NCBI GenBank assembly: GCA_020722575.1
Contig: DYKN01000007.1
Span: forward strand, 1-64,000
Direction: 5' to 3'
Length of the DNA: 64,000 nucleotides
Source: Rikenella microfusus
Lineage (GTDB): Bacteria; Bacteroidota; Bacteroidia; Bacteroidales; VadinHA17
Under the pieces are notes generated by a model, which did no database searches, was not told where the DNA came from, and saw only the letters and a list, made by a program, of their open reading frames with translations. Each line of letters begins with the position of its first letter. The stretch's first letter is position 1. Below are positions 24,132 through 33,728 of this stretch, in pieces. The translations under genes and the position numbers were made by a program.

Positions 24132-26639
24132 TCAAAATTGCTGCCCGATAACAAAATGAAATTGGGATTTATTTGCGTCGGGATTACCTGGTACTGCATC
24201 AAATCCGTATCCCCAGTCAACACCCAGTAGGCCAAACATGGGGAGGTTTGCTCTTAATCCGATACCAGCTGAACGATGGAGTCTGAAAGGATTAAACTCC
24301 TTTAATTCATACCACGCTTTACCTGCCTCAAGGAATGTTAATGCATAAATCGTTGCCTGCTGGTTTAATGTTACAGGATAACGAAGTTCAAAAGTAATTT
24401 TTGTGTATACGTTACCTGCGGGAGAGTTTTTAACGGGGTCATTGGGGGTAAGTGATCCGTTTGTATAACCGCGCAATGCAATAACTTCACGGCCGTAGAA
24501 ACTGTAACCAGTCATTCCGTCGCCACCAAGGTAAAAGTTTTCAAATGGGGATGGACCAATATCCTTATTATAATAACCGAGATAGCCAATGGCGAATTTT
24601 GTATTAAGAATTAGTTTGTCGTTCCTGGAAATTGGATAATAGTAATCAGCCTTGAAGGTCCACTTATGGAATTCTATCCATCTGTATTTTACCTCATCGG
24701 GAGCATCCTTATAATTTTTACCATTGATCAGTGAGTAAGGCGGCGTTATTTGCAATTGCAGTGAAAAGCTTGAGCCGTTTCGCGGATAAATGAGGTTAGG
24801 TCCTGTAGAAAATCTCATAAATCTGGTTGTAATACTGAAAAGGTTCGATGTACCATTCTCAAAAAGGAATCTGTAAACATTATAATTATTAAGGCTGTAT
24901 CGCTGATAATTCAGTTCCCCATAAAGGGAGAAGAAGTCATCCGGCCATTCAAGTCTTTTACCCAACCCTATGGAAGCTCCATCAATAATCATTGATTGCC
25001 TGGCTTCATCGGATCTTTTCATCCCATTAGTCATAAGCGACCTGTAAAAAGAAATTGAAAAGGTGTTTGGTTTACTGCCTCCAAGCCATGGTTCAACAAA
25101 TGAGATATTATACGACTGGTAGATCCTTCCGTTTGATTGTGCTCTTATACTTAATGACTGCCCGTCGCCCGAGGGGTAAGGTTTCCATTCCTTCAGGTTA
25201 AAGAAATTTTTCATTGCGAAGTTGTTAAACCTTACGCCAACAGTACCTACCAGCATTCCTGCACCCCAGCCACCAGAAATTTCAAACTGGTCGTTTGCCC
25301 GCTCCTCAAGATTATATAAAAGGTCAACCGTACCTCGTGAGGGGTCAGGTATAGGCTGAGGATTAATCTTTTCAGGGTCGAAATGACCAAGAACGCCAAT
25401 CTGTCGTACCGATCTCAAGATTTTTTCCTTACTGAAAAGATCGCCCGGAAGAGTATAGAGCTCCCTCCTTGCTACATGTTCATTTGTCCGGGTATTCCCA
25501 CTTATTATTACATCATTAAGATAGGCCTGATCTCCCTCATAAATTCTAATTTCTATATCAACCGAATCTCCTTCAACTTTAATCTCCACCGGCGTAAGAT
25601 TGGAAAAAAGGTAACCGTAATCAAGATAAAGCGAACTCACTGCATCCTCATCAATCTTAAGCCTTTTGTTGAGAAGACTTTTATTGTAAACAGATCCCTT
25701 CTCAATATTAAGAACCCTGTCAAGCAATTCAGTTGGATATATACTGTTCCCAACCCAAGAAATATTCCTGATAAAATATTGCCGTCCCTCCTCAACTTTG
25801 ATAGCAAGTCCTACCCTGTCAGGTGAAATAGTATAAACAGAATCGGATATTATTTCAAAATCCTTATAACCGTTATCGTTGTAAAAAGTATAGAGTTTCT
25901 CTTTGTCTTCTGCAAATTTGTCTTCAATAAATTTAGAACTTCTGAAGAAGTTCCAGTTTTTTTCCTTTGTACCTTTCATTTGCCTCTTCAGTTTTTTTTC
26001 GTCAAAATTTTCATTCCCCACAAACTGAATTTCGGCAATTTTAACTTTCTGATTTTTATTTATATCAATGGTCAGAATCACATTGTTCGGGCGATCTGGA
26101 TCATCCTTCTGGACAAAGGTTACTATGGTGTTAAGGAAACCTTTTTCACGAAAATGATCTTTAATTATCTTTTCAGTATTATTCAATACGAATGCAGTGA
26201 TTTGTGAGCCGTTAGGAAGCTTGATTTTATCTTTAATATCCTGAATTTCAGACTTATTTATTCCGGTAATTATCAGGTTTGAAAGTCTGGGTCTCTCCTG
26301 GAGAAAGATATCGAGAAAAATTGTATCAGAAGAAATATTTGTAATGTTAATTCTGACATCTGAGAAGAGGCCCTGATTCCAGAGTTTTTGTGCTGCATTT
26401 GATATTTCTTCACCCGGCAGGGTAATCATCTGCCCTTTTCTCAGACCTGAAATTCCGATCAAAGCATTTGCATCGAGGTATTTTATTCCGGAGATGGTTA
26501 TATCACCAATAATATAATCTTCAATATTCCTGTAGTCATAAATTTCCGCTTTTATTTCTCGTTCCTGGGCTCTGGTTAAAGTACCTGATAATACCAGAAA
26601 TAAAGCCGTGACAAATATTACAGGCTTTTTATTCAGCAT
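24132..26639 (-). CDS. bamA: outer membrane protein assembly factor BamA
   Basis: About 835 residues. Signal peptide (MLNKKPVIFVTALFLVLSG...), then about five POTRA domains in the periplasm (about 45-400) and a C-terminal barrel (about 430-835) with the EISGGWGAGMLVGTVGVRF entry and a VRGF-like lid motif written ALRGYTNGSL. It ends in FHFVIGQQF, an outer-membrane C-terminal aromatic signature. It is the essential insertase for beta-barrels. The ATG at 26639 is preferred over an in-frame start at 26693 because it places the signal peptide correctly; it overlaps the end of uppS by 11 bases. Confidence 0.96.
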   Translation of the reverse strand: MLNKKPVIFVTALFLVLSGTLTRAQEREIKAEIYDYRNIEDYIIGDITISGIKYLDANALIGISGLRKGQMITLPGEEISNAAQKLWNQGLFSDVRINITNISSDTIFLDIFLQERPRLSNLIITGINKSEIQDIKDKIKLPNGSQITAFVLNNTEKIIKDHFREKGFLNTIVTFVQKDDPDRPNNVILTIDINKNQKVKIAEIQFVGNENFDEKKLKRQMKGTKEKNWNFFRSSKFIEDKFAEDKEKLYTFYNDNGYKDFEIISDSVYTISPDRVGLAIKVEEGRQYFIRNISWVGNSIYPTELLDRVLNIEKGSVYNKSLLNKRLKIDEDAVSSLYLDYGYLFSNLTPVEIKVEGDSVDIEIRIYEGDQAYLNDVIISGNTRTNEHVARRELYTLPGDLFSKEKILRSVRQIGVLGHFDPEKINPQPIPDPSRGTVDLLYNLEERANDQFEISGGWGAGMLVGTVGVRFNNFAMKNFFNLKEWKPYPSGDGQSLSIRAQSNGRIYQSYNISFVEPWLGGSKPNTFSISFYRSLMTNGMKRSDEARQSMIIDGASIGLGKRLEWPDDFFSLYGELNYQRYSLNNYNVYRFLFENGTSNLFSITTRFMRFSTGPNLIYPRNGSSFSLQLQITPPYSLINGKNYKDAPDEVKYRWIEFHKWTFKADYYYPISRNDKLILNTKFAIGYLGYYNKDIGPSPFENFYLGGDGMTGYSFYGREVIALRGYTNGSLTPNDPVKNSPAGNVYTKITFELRYPVTLNQQATIYALTFLEAGKAWYELKEFNPFRLHRSAGIGLRANLPMFGLLGVDWGYGFDAVPGNPDANKSQFHFVIGQQF

Positions 26640-27393
26640 TTTGCCCTCCTTTTTCCTTAATCTGCTCACTTGTTTTTCCAAATCTTCTTTCACGTTTTTG
26701 ATAGCTTAAAATTGCCTCATAAAAATTTTCTTTACGAAAATCGGGCCAAAGTATATCTGTAAAATAAAGTTCAGAATAAGCGATTTGCCAGAGCAGGAAA
26801 TTGCTTATTCTCATTTCTCCGCTGGTTCTAATCATAAGTTCAGGATCGGGGATGCCTGCTGTTTCAAGGTAATTTGCAAAGATGTTTTCGTTATCAGCTT
26901 CGGGGCTGACCAGACCATTATTTAAGTCTGCAGCGAATTTTTTTGCAGCCTGAAATATCTCCCACCGGGAGCTGTAACTCAGGGCTACAATAAGGTTCAG
27001 ACCTGTGAGGTTTGAAGTGAGTTCGATAGTATCCTGCAATTTCTTTTTTATACCCGGGGCAAGCCTTTCGATGTCTCCAATTACCCTCAGTCTGATTTTA
27101 TTTTTTACAAGGTTCTCAGTTTCATTGTTCAGTGATTGTGCCATTAGATCCATCAGAGCTGCCACTTCTTTATCGGGTCGGCTCCAATTTTCTTTTGAAA
27201 ATGTATATAAGGTAAGATATTTAATTCCAAGTTCCGCTGCACACTCAATCACTTCCCTGACAGCCTTCACTCCTTCCTGGTGCCCCATATTGCGGTCGAG
27301 ACCACGCTGCTTGGCCCAGCGCCCATTACCGTCCATAATTATTGCCACATGAAGAGGTAACTTATCGATATTTATCAAATTTTTAAGTGACAT
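26629..27393 (-). CDS. uppS: isoprenyl (undecaprenyl diphosphate) transferase
   Basis: A 254-residue cis-prenyltransferase that makes the C55 lipid carrier for peptidoglycan and other glycans. AIIMDGNGRWAKQRGL (17-32) holds the catalytic Asp and phosphate-binding motif, followed by GHQEGVKAVREV. LTLYTFSKENWSRP and MIRTSGEMRISNFLLWQIAYSE are also typical. It overlaps bamA by 11 bases and follows two outer-membrane barrel genes in one run, the common Bacteroidota envelope cluster. Confidence 0.96.
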   Translation of the reverse strand: MSLKNLINIDKLPLHVAIIMDGNGRWAKQRGLDRNMGHQEGVKAVREVIECAAELGIKYLTLYTFSKENWSRPDKEVAALMDLMAQSLNNETENLVKNKIRLRVIGDIERLAPGIKKKLQDTIELTSNLTGLNLIVALSYSSRWEIFQAAKKFAADLNNGLVSPEADNENIFANYLETAGIPDPELMIRTSGEMRISNFLLWQIAYSELYFTDILWPDFRKENFYEAILSYQKRERRFGKTSEQIKEKGGQNAE

Positions 27394-27396
27394 CTA

Positions 27397-28077
27397 TCAG
27401 TGCTTTCTTTTCTTTCTTACATCATCATAAACCGGGCAACCTGCAAGCTTGCTGTAAATCTTCCATGTAAATGAGATACCGGCAAACGTGTACCAATCAT
27501 TGTTATGGTACCATATCCGGTCACCCGGTTCAATATTATCATTCAGGCCGTCAAAGTTATCATAAAAAGTTTTACGAAAGCCATATTCGACTTCCAAACC
27601 AAGATTTTGATAGAAGTTTAACTTATAGCCAAACGTAAAAGGCAGAACTGGAGTATATGTTATACCGGTAGTATTAATAAATACGATGCCTGCTCCTGCT
27701 GCCAGATAAGGTGACGATTTCCATCTTTTCCCCTGTGTATGGTAAGGGAAAAAATTAAATTCGAACTGAGTACTCCATTCTGTTATAAAGCCCGAAAATG
27801 AATTTCCTCTTGTTTGCTGAAAGCTGTTATTGAAATCAAGGTCGTTACCTGAAAGCCCCCCGGTCATTAAAAGCATTCTGAAGGACTGACGTGGGTGAAG
27901 ATTATACCTGTAAAAAAAGCCTGCTGCAGGTTGTACTGAATACATAAGCCTTGAAGGGTTAATATCCCCAATATATGATGTAATCCCTCCTGATACGCCG
28001 TAATCAGCATTTCTCTGGCCATAAATGACCTGAGTGGTAGTAATAATTAAAATAATTCCTAATATTTTTTCCATCAA
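27397..28077 (-). CDS. outer membrane beta-barrel protein (DUF6089-like)
   Basis: 226 residues with a signal peptide (about 1-20, TTTQVIYGQ) and the early motif DYGVSGGITSYIGDINPSRL, which is typical of DUF6089 proteins encoded beside uppS and bamA. Alternating aromatic strands predict a small barrel of about eight strands. The tail is basic (DDVRKKRKH). Function unknown. It sits three bases from uppS and 15 from a second barrel gene, so it is part of the envelope operon. Confidence 0.75.
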   Translation of the reverse strand: MMEKILGIILIITTTQVIYGQRNADYGVSGGITSYIGDINPSRLMYSVQPAAGFFYRYNLHPRQSFRMLLMTGGLSGNDLDFNNSFQQTRGNSFSGFITEWSTQFEFNFFPYHTQGKRWKSSPYLAAGAGIVFINTTGITYTPVLPFTFGYKLNFYQNLGLEVEYGFRKTFYDNFDGLNDNIEPGDRIWYHNNDWYTFAGISFTWKIYSKLAGCPVYDDVRKKRKH

Positions 28078-28092
28078 ATACAGGATCCCTGT

Positions 28093-28851
28093 TCAAAATC
28101 GTTTTCTACTTAAAAAGGCAGGCAATCCGTTTCTACCTGTCAAAAGTTTGTATGTGAAAGTTACATTGAAGAAATAATAAACGTCGTTTGAACGGGAATA
28201 TTGTGAAGTATATCCGTCGATATAATCCGAAAAGGTATATCTGCCTCCCAATTCAAGGCCTATGTTATATTCTGGCATGATAAGCATGTTAATACCTATT
28301 CCCGCAGGAATAACCGTAGTAAAGCCTCCTTCTTCCAAACCATATTCTATGAGTTCATCATTACCTTTAACATTGTAAATAAGTCCTCCAAATCCGCCAA
28401 ATGCATATATATCGAGAGATGAAATGATTGTTCTGAATCTTGTTTTTCTGCCCTTTGAAAAAAGATAACTGTTATCCATTTCACTTTTGATGAAACAATA
28501 TTCGGCAAGCAAAGCAGGTTCAAAGAATGAAGTATTTGCTGCCATTTCCCTTGCTTCATTTGACCCTCTTTTATCGGTTGCATGAAAGATTCCTGAAGAA
28601 AGGCTTAGGCGAGTGCTGAAGTTCTGGGTTATTCTATATCTCAGTCCAGCGTTTATATTAAAACGCGTTTGAAGGAAAGAAAAATCTTTAATTCCAAGAA
28701 CATTTTCGGTTTGTGAGAAACCTCCAATATCGCCGAAGAATTGTGCAATACCAAGACCTGCTATTGCCTCATATCGTTTTGTTTTCCATAGTTGTCCGGA
28801 AGCAATTACTGTTATGAAAAAGGCTACAAAAATTATAATTAATTTTTTCAT
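28093..28851 (-). CDS. outer membrane beta-barrel protein (second DUF6089-like member)
   Basis: 252 residues with a signal peptide (about 1-19, FFITVIASGQ), then KRYEAIAGLGIAQFFGDIGG, the same layout as the barrel gene just downstream and probably its distant paralogue. Strand-like segments run to the end (YYFFNVTFTYKLLTG). Function unknown; the position between nadK and uppS is conserved in many Bacteroidota as I recall it. It leads the downstream run, about 50 bases from the nadK stop. Confidence 0.72.
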   Translation of the reverse strand: MKKLIIIFVAFFITVIASGQLWKTKRYEAIAGLGIAQFFGDIGGFSQTENVLGIKDFSFLQTRFNINAGLRYRITQNFSTRLSLSSGIFHATDKRGSNEAREMAANTSFFEPALLAEYCFIKSEMDNSYLFSKGRKTRFRTIISSLDIYAFGGFGGLIYNVKGNDELIEYGLEEGGFTTVIPAGIGINMLIMPEYNIGLELGGRYTFSDYIDGYTSQYSRSNDVYYFFNVTFTYKLLTGRNGLPAFLSRKRF

Positions 28852-28902
28852 TCTGAAAAAATTTTTACAAATATATTAAGTTTTAATATAAATTTTTGCA
28901 AA

Positions 28903-29781
28903 TCAATTTCTTTTATCAGCTCCCCACATCAGTTTGTCCCTTAGAGTACTGTAAAAATCTCTGCCCTTCAGCATTACTGTTTTTAGTTTTTTACCTGCCT
29001 GCTGTATCTGTATTTGCTGGCTGAAAGGGAGTTGTTTAGATCTGTAATCACATGTAGCCCGATAGTAATTACTTCTTCCTTCTACCTGCATTCTTAGTTT
29101 TACCCTGCCTGGAAGTACAACAGGTCTCACTGTTAAGTTATGGGCAGAAATAGGAGAGATAATAATACTATCGTCATCAGGTTGGAGGATGGGGCCACCT
29201 GCACTCAGATTATATGCAGTTGATCCAGTGGCGGTTGATATTATAAGCCCGTCGGCTCTATAAGTATTAAGATATATGCCATCAACGTAAACGGTAATTG
29301 TAATCATGCTAAGCCCAGCCTTCTGGATAGTTACTTCATTAAGTGCTATCTGGTCAATAGTGCCAAATATTCCTTCGGGTTCGGTAATTTCCAGTAAAGA
29401 TCTTTCAATAATCTCAAATTCATTATTATATATCATTTCAAGCGAGCCAAGGATATCATCTTCAGATATGTTTGCCAGAAAGCCGAGCCGACCTGTGTTA
29501 ATACCTGCAACAGGGACAGACAAATCTTTAACCATCACCGTCGTTTCAAGAAAAGTACCATCGCCTCCTACACTGAGTATGAGATCAGGCTTTCCGGAAA
29601 GTGAATTTAGCTCCCTGAACCTTATAATACCCGGGCCTTTATTACAGGAACTCAATTCACCTGACCTGTCGAATAGATATACCATAATGTCTTTTTTGCA
29701 AAACTCCTCAATCAGATGGTTTATTACCCTGATAGTTCTCTCTCCTGCTCCGGAACTAAATATTGCAACACTTTTCAGCAT
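28903..29781 (-). CDS. nadK: NAD kinase
   Basis: A 292-residue ATP-dependent kinase making NADP from NAD. SVGGDGTFLET carries the GGDG active site, NTGRLGFLANIS follows, and GSTAYNLSAGGPIL near 185-198 is the second signature. Soluble cytoplasmic enzyme. It lies six bases after the CBS-domain gene, so the two form a unit. Confidence 0.96.
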   Translation of the reverse strand: MLKSVAIFSSGAGERTIRVINHLIEEFCKKDIMVYLFDRSGELSSCNKGPGIIRFRELNSLSGKPDLILSVGGDGTFLETTVMVKDLSVPVAGINTGRLGFLANISEDDILGSLEMIYNNEFEIIERSLLEITEPEGIFGTIDQIALNEVTIQKAGLSMITITVYVDGIYLNTYRADGLIISTATGSTAYNLSAGGPILQPDDDSIIISPISAHNLTVRPVVLPGRVKLRMQVEGRSNYYRATCDYRSKQLPFSQQIQIQQAGKKLKTVMLKGRDFYSTLRDKLMWGADKRN

Positions 29782-29787
29782 ACCAAT

Positions 29788-30453
29788 TTAAATGTTCATA
29801 TACTTTATCAACATATCAAGCCTTTCGGAATAAAATCTGTCAAGAAGGTCATCGTTTGAAACCCAGTCTTTTACATCATACCCATACCGTTCGAATGTTC
29901 TTATTACCGAGGCAAGGTCATTGGAATTAAGTTTCAGGGTAACTTCAAGTCGTGTGGATTCAGGAGGAGAAGAAATAAACATACTGAGTATCTTCAGGTT
30001 ATTGCTTTCTGCGATCTGGGCTATACGAGCCAGAGAGTAATCTCTCTCTAACATCTCAAGCACAATTATACCTCCAGGCTGATCCATTGAAGATAATTTT
30101 GCAATATGTTGTATTAGATCATTTATGGTTATAACACCTTTATACCTATCCTTTTCGTCAAGAACCGGCACAACTGTTAACTTCAGCCTTGCTACCAGAG
30201 AAATTACTTCGAAAATATGCTGATCAGCTTTAACATACGGTTTTAAAAGGGTCAGTTTGTGATTACCAATCGGTTCATCAGGCTTATTCAGGTCATAAAT
30301 GTCGGAATCTGATATAAGTCCGAGAAAATCCGTGTTATTCACTATAGGGAGATGTGAAATTCTGAAAACTTCCATCCAGTTAAGAGCGGTTTGTCCGGTG
30401 TCGGAAGTTTTCAGAGCCGGAACTGTTTCTGATATCAGGTCTTTTGCCTGCAT
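29788..30453 (-). CDS. CBS-domain protein with ACT-like tail
   Basis: 221 residues: two CBS domains (about 1-60 and 70-130; HLPIVNNTDFLGLISDSDIY, VVPVLDEKDRYKGVITINDL) and a C-terminal ACT-like segment (about 138-205, IVLEMLERDYSLARIAQIAE). CBS pairs bind adenine nucleotides, so this is a likely regulatory protein. It is coupled to nadK, which suggests a link to nucleotide status, but the partner is unknown. It diverges from pdxJ. Confidence 0.82.
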   Translation of the reverse strand: MQAKDLISETVPALKTSDTGQTALNWMEVFRISHLPIVNNTDFLGLISDSDIYDLNKPDEPIGNHKLTLLKPYVKADQHIFEVISLVARLKLTVVPVLDEKDRYKGVITINDLIQHIAKLSSMDQPGGIIVLEMLERDYSLARIAQIAESNNLKILSMFISSPPESTRLEVTLKLNSNDLASVIRTFERYGYDVKDWVSNDDLLDRFYSERLDMLIKYMNI

Positions 30454-30511
30454 TGGTTAATTCTCCTTAATATTTTTCTCCTAAAATAGCGAAAAAAACT
30501 TACACTTATTG

Positions 30512-30519
30512 TATTTTTG
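30512..30519 (+). promoter_or_regulatory. candidate -7 element for pdxJ
   Basis: TATTTTTG matches TAnnTTTG, 32 bases before the pdxJ ATG at 30552, in the short gap between divergent genes. No clear -33 box. Confidence 0.45.
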
Positions 30520-30551
30520 CGAAGAAACACAAAAAATTGTGTGTTGCTGAA

Positions 30552-31268
30552 ATGACAAAATTAAGTGTAAATATCAATAAAATTGCCACATTGCGCAACG
30601 CAAGGGGTGGAAATATTCCCGATGTCAGGCTGGCAGCGATTAACTGTCAGAGATTTGGGGCTGATGGCATTACAGTTCATCCACGTCCTGATGAAAGGCA
30701 TATTCGCTATTCGGATGTTTATGAAATCAGGCCAATAATTACAACTGAATTCAATATAGAAGGTTATCCCTCAGAAAAATTTATTGAACTTGTTCTTTCG
30801 GTAAAACCTCATCAGGTGACTCTTGTTCCCGACCCTCCCGGTGCAATAACTTCAAATGCGGGATGGGATACCAGAACCCATTATTCTTACCTAAAAGAGA
30901 TTATTGCCGTTTTCAGGGGAGCCGGGGTAAGAACGTCTATTTTTGTTGATCCTGATCAGGAGATGATTGAGTATGCATCTCTTACCGCCACCGACCGGAT
31001 TGAGCTCTACACTGAGCCATATGCAAGAATGTTCAAAACTGATCCTGCAAAAGCTATTGAACCATATATTATGGCAGCAGAAAAAGCCCGTGAGCTCGGA
31101 CTTGGACTGAATGCAGGCCACGACCTGAACCTAAAAAATCTTAAATTCCTGTCAAAAAATATCCCATATCTTGATGAAGTCTCGATAGGACATGCACTTA
31201 TTTCAGATGCAATTTATTACGGGCTCGAAAATACTATTCAGATGTATAAACGCCAGCTTGCAGGCTAA
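30552..31268 (+). CDS. pdxJ: pyridoxine 5'-phosphate synthase
   Basis: A 238-residue TIM-barrel enzyme that condenses 1-deoxyxylulose 5-phosphate with 3-amino-2-oxopropyl phosphate in the DXP-dependent vitamin B6 pathway. [37 protein letters not shown] and GLNAGHDLN are the family motifs (catalytic His and Glu included). The ATG at 30552 is used rather than a TTG five codons earlier. The last bases overlap the stop of the convergent exonuclease gene by four. Confidence 0.96.
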   Translation: MTKLSVNINKIATLRNARGGNIPDVRLAAINCQRFGADGITVHPRPDERHIRYSDVYEIRPIITTEFNIEGYPSEKFIELVLSVKPHQVTLVPDPPGAITSNAGWDTRTHYSYLKEIIAVFRGAGVRTSIFVDPDQEMIEYASLTATDRIELYTEPYARMFKTDPAKAIEPYIMAAEKARELGLGLNAGHDLNLKNLKFLSKNIPYLDEVSIGHALISDAIYYGLENTIQMYKRQLAG

Positions 31269-32002
31269 CCTTCATGATTGTCGAAGTGTGTTGCCGATTC
31301 AATTTTCTCTTTATTTATTGGTGAAGCATTCATAAACCTTAGTAATATCCGGGCTACACATATCACATCTTTTTCGCAATATCTTACAATCCTTTCCAGG
31401 TTGTGATCTTTCCAGTAAATGTCAGCCACCATACTTCCGTCAATATCATCTTTCGGTGTATCAATGCCAAGGATTGCTGCAAGCACTTCAAGGGAGGTAT
31501 AACTTTTAAAGTCTCCGAATTTCCAGAGTTCCATCGTATCGAGGAGCCTTACCTCCCAGGGCTTTTTCCCTGCATTGTCAAGAATCTCCGGTATTGGTAA
31601 AGAATTGACAATCATTCTTCTCGCAATGTATGGATAGTCAAACTCTTTCCCGTTATGAGCACATAACATTATTTCTCTTCCTGAGGAAAACTTTTTTAAT
31701 GTTTCGGAGAATTCTTTCAGTATTGTTGCTTCGTCATCCCCGTAGAAAGATTTCAAACGCATACCGGGAGATTCTCCTTCTTTAATTACACCTGCTGAGA
31801 TACAGATAATTTTTCCGAATTCAGCATAAATACCTGCCCTCTGATATACATCTTCAGCACTCTGATCAGGGCTGCGGAAACTTGCAGATTTTTTCTCCCA
31901 GAGCTTTTGCATTGCAGGACTCAGCTCCTGAAAAGCCGGTGCAGCAGGAACTGTCTCGATGTCAAGAAACATTATATTGCCGGGTTTGATATTTTCAAGC
32001 AT
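31265..32002 (-). CDS. PolB-like 3'-5' exonuclease domain protein
   Basis: A 245-residue DnaQ-fold nuclease related to the proofreading domain of family B DNA polymerases. Exo I is FLDIETVP, Exo II is [16 protein letters not shown] and Exo III is YCEKDV, which together supply the four acidic metal ligands. Such free-standing Bacteroidota proteins have no firmly assigned substrate. The ATG at 32002 is preferred over a GTG at 32008. It overlaps udk by eight bases, so it is translated from the udk transcript. Confidence 0.85.
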   Translation of the reverse strand: MLENIKPGNIMFLDIETVPAAPAFQELSPAMQKLWEKKSASFRSPDQSAEDVYQRAGIYAEFGKIICISAGVIKEGESPGMRLKSFYGDDEATILKEFSETLKKFSSGREIMLCAHNGKEFDYPYIARRMIVNSLPIPEILDNAGKKPWEVRLLDTMELWKFGDFKSYTSLEVLAAILGIDTPKDDIDGSMVADIYWKDHNLERIVRYCEKDVICVARILLRFMNASPINKEKIESATHFDNHEG

Positions 32003-32627
32003 GATCACTCATTTTATCTTTCTGTAAATGTTGTTTAATCATTGAAACAAGTACACCTATCCCTACATGATTCTCTCCGCCTCCAGGGATAATTATATCG
32101 GCATACCTTTTTGAAGGCTCAATAAACTGCAGATGTGACGGTTTAACTGTATCATGATACCTTTCAAGTACCTGCATAACCGAACGGCCTCTTTCAGCAA
32201 TATCCCGCACAATTACCCTTCCAAGCCTGTCGTCAGCATCTGCATCAACAAATACTTTTATATCGAATAGTTCTCTCAATAACGCATCTGTAAGTATAAG
32301 AATCCCCTCTACAATAACCACTTTTGCAGGATAAACCGGGATAGTCTCTTTCGAACGCTGACATGTTATATATGAATAGATAGGCATCTCAATCATCTGG
32401 CCAGATTTCAGCATATTCAGATGCTCAATTAGCAGAGGAAATTCAACCGAATTAGGATGATCAAAATTAATTTTCTGCCGTTCTTCTAAAGGAATGTGAC
32501 TGTTGTCTCTGTAATAAGCATCTTGAGACAGAACAACAATCTCGTTATTGGGGAAATGGGCAGCTATTTCTTTTACAACCGTTGTTTTTCCTGATCCTGT
32601 TCCACCTGCAATTCCAACAATCAGCAT
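31995..32627 (-). CDS. udk: uridine kinase
   Basis: A 210-residue P-loop kinase that phosphorylates uridine and cytidine in pyrimidine salvage. The Walker A motif is GGTGSGKTT (8-16); SQDAYYRDNSHIPLEERQ and FDHPNSVEFPLLIEHL bind the nucleoside; RDIAERGRSV is the lid. It is a little short but complete. It shares a transcript with the exonuclease gene downstream. Confidence 0.95.
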   Translation of the reverse strand: MLIVGIAGGTGSGKTTVVKEIAAHFPNNEIVVLSQDAYYRDNSHIPLEERQKINFDHPNSVEFPLLIEHLNMLKSGQMIEMPIYSYITCQRSKETIPVYPAKVVIVEGILILTDALLRELFDIKVFVDADADDRLGRVIVRDIAERGRSVMQVLERYHDTVKPSHLQFIEPSKRYADIIIPGGGENHVGIGVLVSMIKQHLQKDKMSDHA

Positions 32628-32720
32628 ATTTTCCTATTTTTGTTCTGTCGTTCGTTTGTCAAAAATAAAAATAAAAACCGGAAAGAGAACGGCAGGAAAA
32701 AGTAAATAAATTTGATCTGA

Positions 32721-33728
32721 ATGTTGATGACAGAACTATACCCTTTGAAATTCGAACCTATCCTGAAGGAAAAAGTATGGGGAGGAAGATCTCTTGTACT
32801 CAATTATGGGAAAAAGGCGGATCCTGCAAAATTGATTGGCGAAAGCTGGGAAATTTCGGGTGTTTCTGATAATCTTTCGGTGGCAATAAATGGCTTCCTT
32901 GCTGACAATAATATTGAAGAGATTGCCGAAGTTTACATGGGAGACCTGACCGGAGAATTGGTTTTTGATAAATTTGGCGTTGAATTCCCTCTTCTTATAA
33001 AACTCATTGAGGCCTCTTCCGATCTATCAGTTCAGGTTCATCCCGATGATGTGATTGCCAGAGAAAAGCATCATGCCTATGGAAAGACCGAAATGTGGTA
33101 TATACTCGAAGCCCATCCGGGTTCGAAAATTTATTCGGGTTTCAGAGAACCTGTTACTGAGAAGCAAGTTCGAACAGCAATTCACGAAAACCGCCTGCCT
33201 GAACTACTTAATATTGAATACCCACAGCCAGGTGATGTATTTTTTACCCCTGCCGGTCGTGTCCATGCAATTGGAGGAGGAATTACCCTGGTCGAGATTC
33301 AGCAGACATCAGATATCACCTACAGGATTTTCGACTGGAACAGGAAAGCAACCAATGGTGAACCGCGTGAACTGCATGTTGAACTCGCTATGGATGCAAT
33401 CGACTTCAACGCAACAGGAAGTTCTATAATCAGGAAAGCTCCCCTGCCCGACACCACAGTAAACCTGGTGAGTTGCAAATATTTTGTTACCAATATCATC
33501 CATCTTACGGGCATTCTCAAAAAAGACTATTCCCTGATCGACTCCTTCATAATATTTATTTGTACTGAAGGAAAATTTTCAGTACATTGGGTGAAGGGTT
33601 CGGAAACTGTAATAAAGGGAGAAACATTGCTTATTCCGGCTTCAATGACAGATCTCATTCTCGAAGCTGTGCAGGAAGCAAAAATTCTGGAAGTATTTAT
33701 TAAAACTGAAAAACCAAATGAAAAATGA
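32721..33728 (+). CDS. manA: mannose-6-phosphate isomerase, type I
   Basis: A 335-residue zinc-dependent isomerase interconverting fructose-6-P and mannose-6-P. Cupin motifs are visible: LSVQVHPDD (zinc His), YGKTEMWYILEA and GDVFFTPAGRVHAIGGGITLVEIQQ. The opening YPLKFEPILKEKVWGG is typical. It supplies mannose for glycans. Its stop overlaps the start of the lipoprotein gene at 33725, so the two are coupled. Confidence 0.94.
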   Translation: MLMTELYPLKFEPILKEKVWGGRSLVLNYGKKADPAKLIGESWEISGVSDNLSVAINGFLADNNIEEIAEVYMGDLTGELVFDKFGVEFPLLIKLIEASSDLSVQVHPDDVIAREKHHAYGKTEMWYILEAHPGSKIYSGFREPVTEKQVRTAIHENRLPELLNIEYPQPGDVFFTPAGRVHAIGGGITLVEIQQTSDITYRIFDWNRKATNGEPRELHVELAMDAIDFNATGSSIIRKAPLPDTTVNLVSCKYFVTNIIHLTGILKKDYSLIDSFIIFICTEGKFSVHWVKGSETVIKGETLLIPASMTDLILEAVQEAKILEVFIKTEKPNEK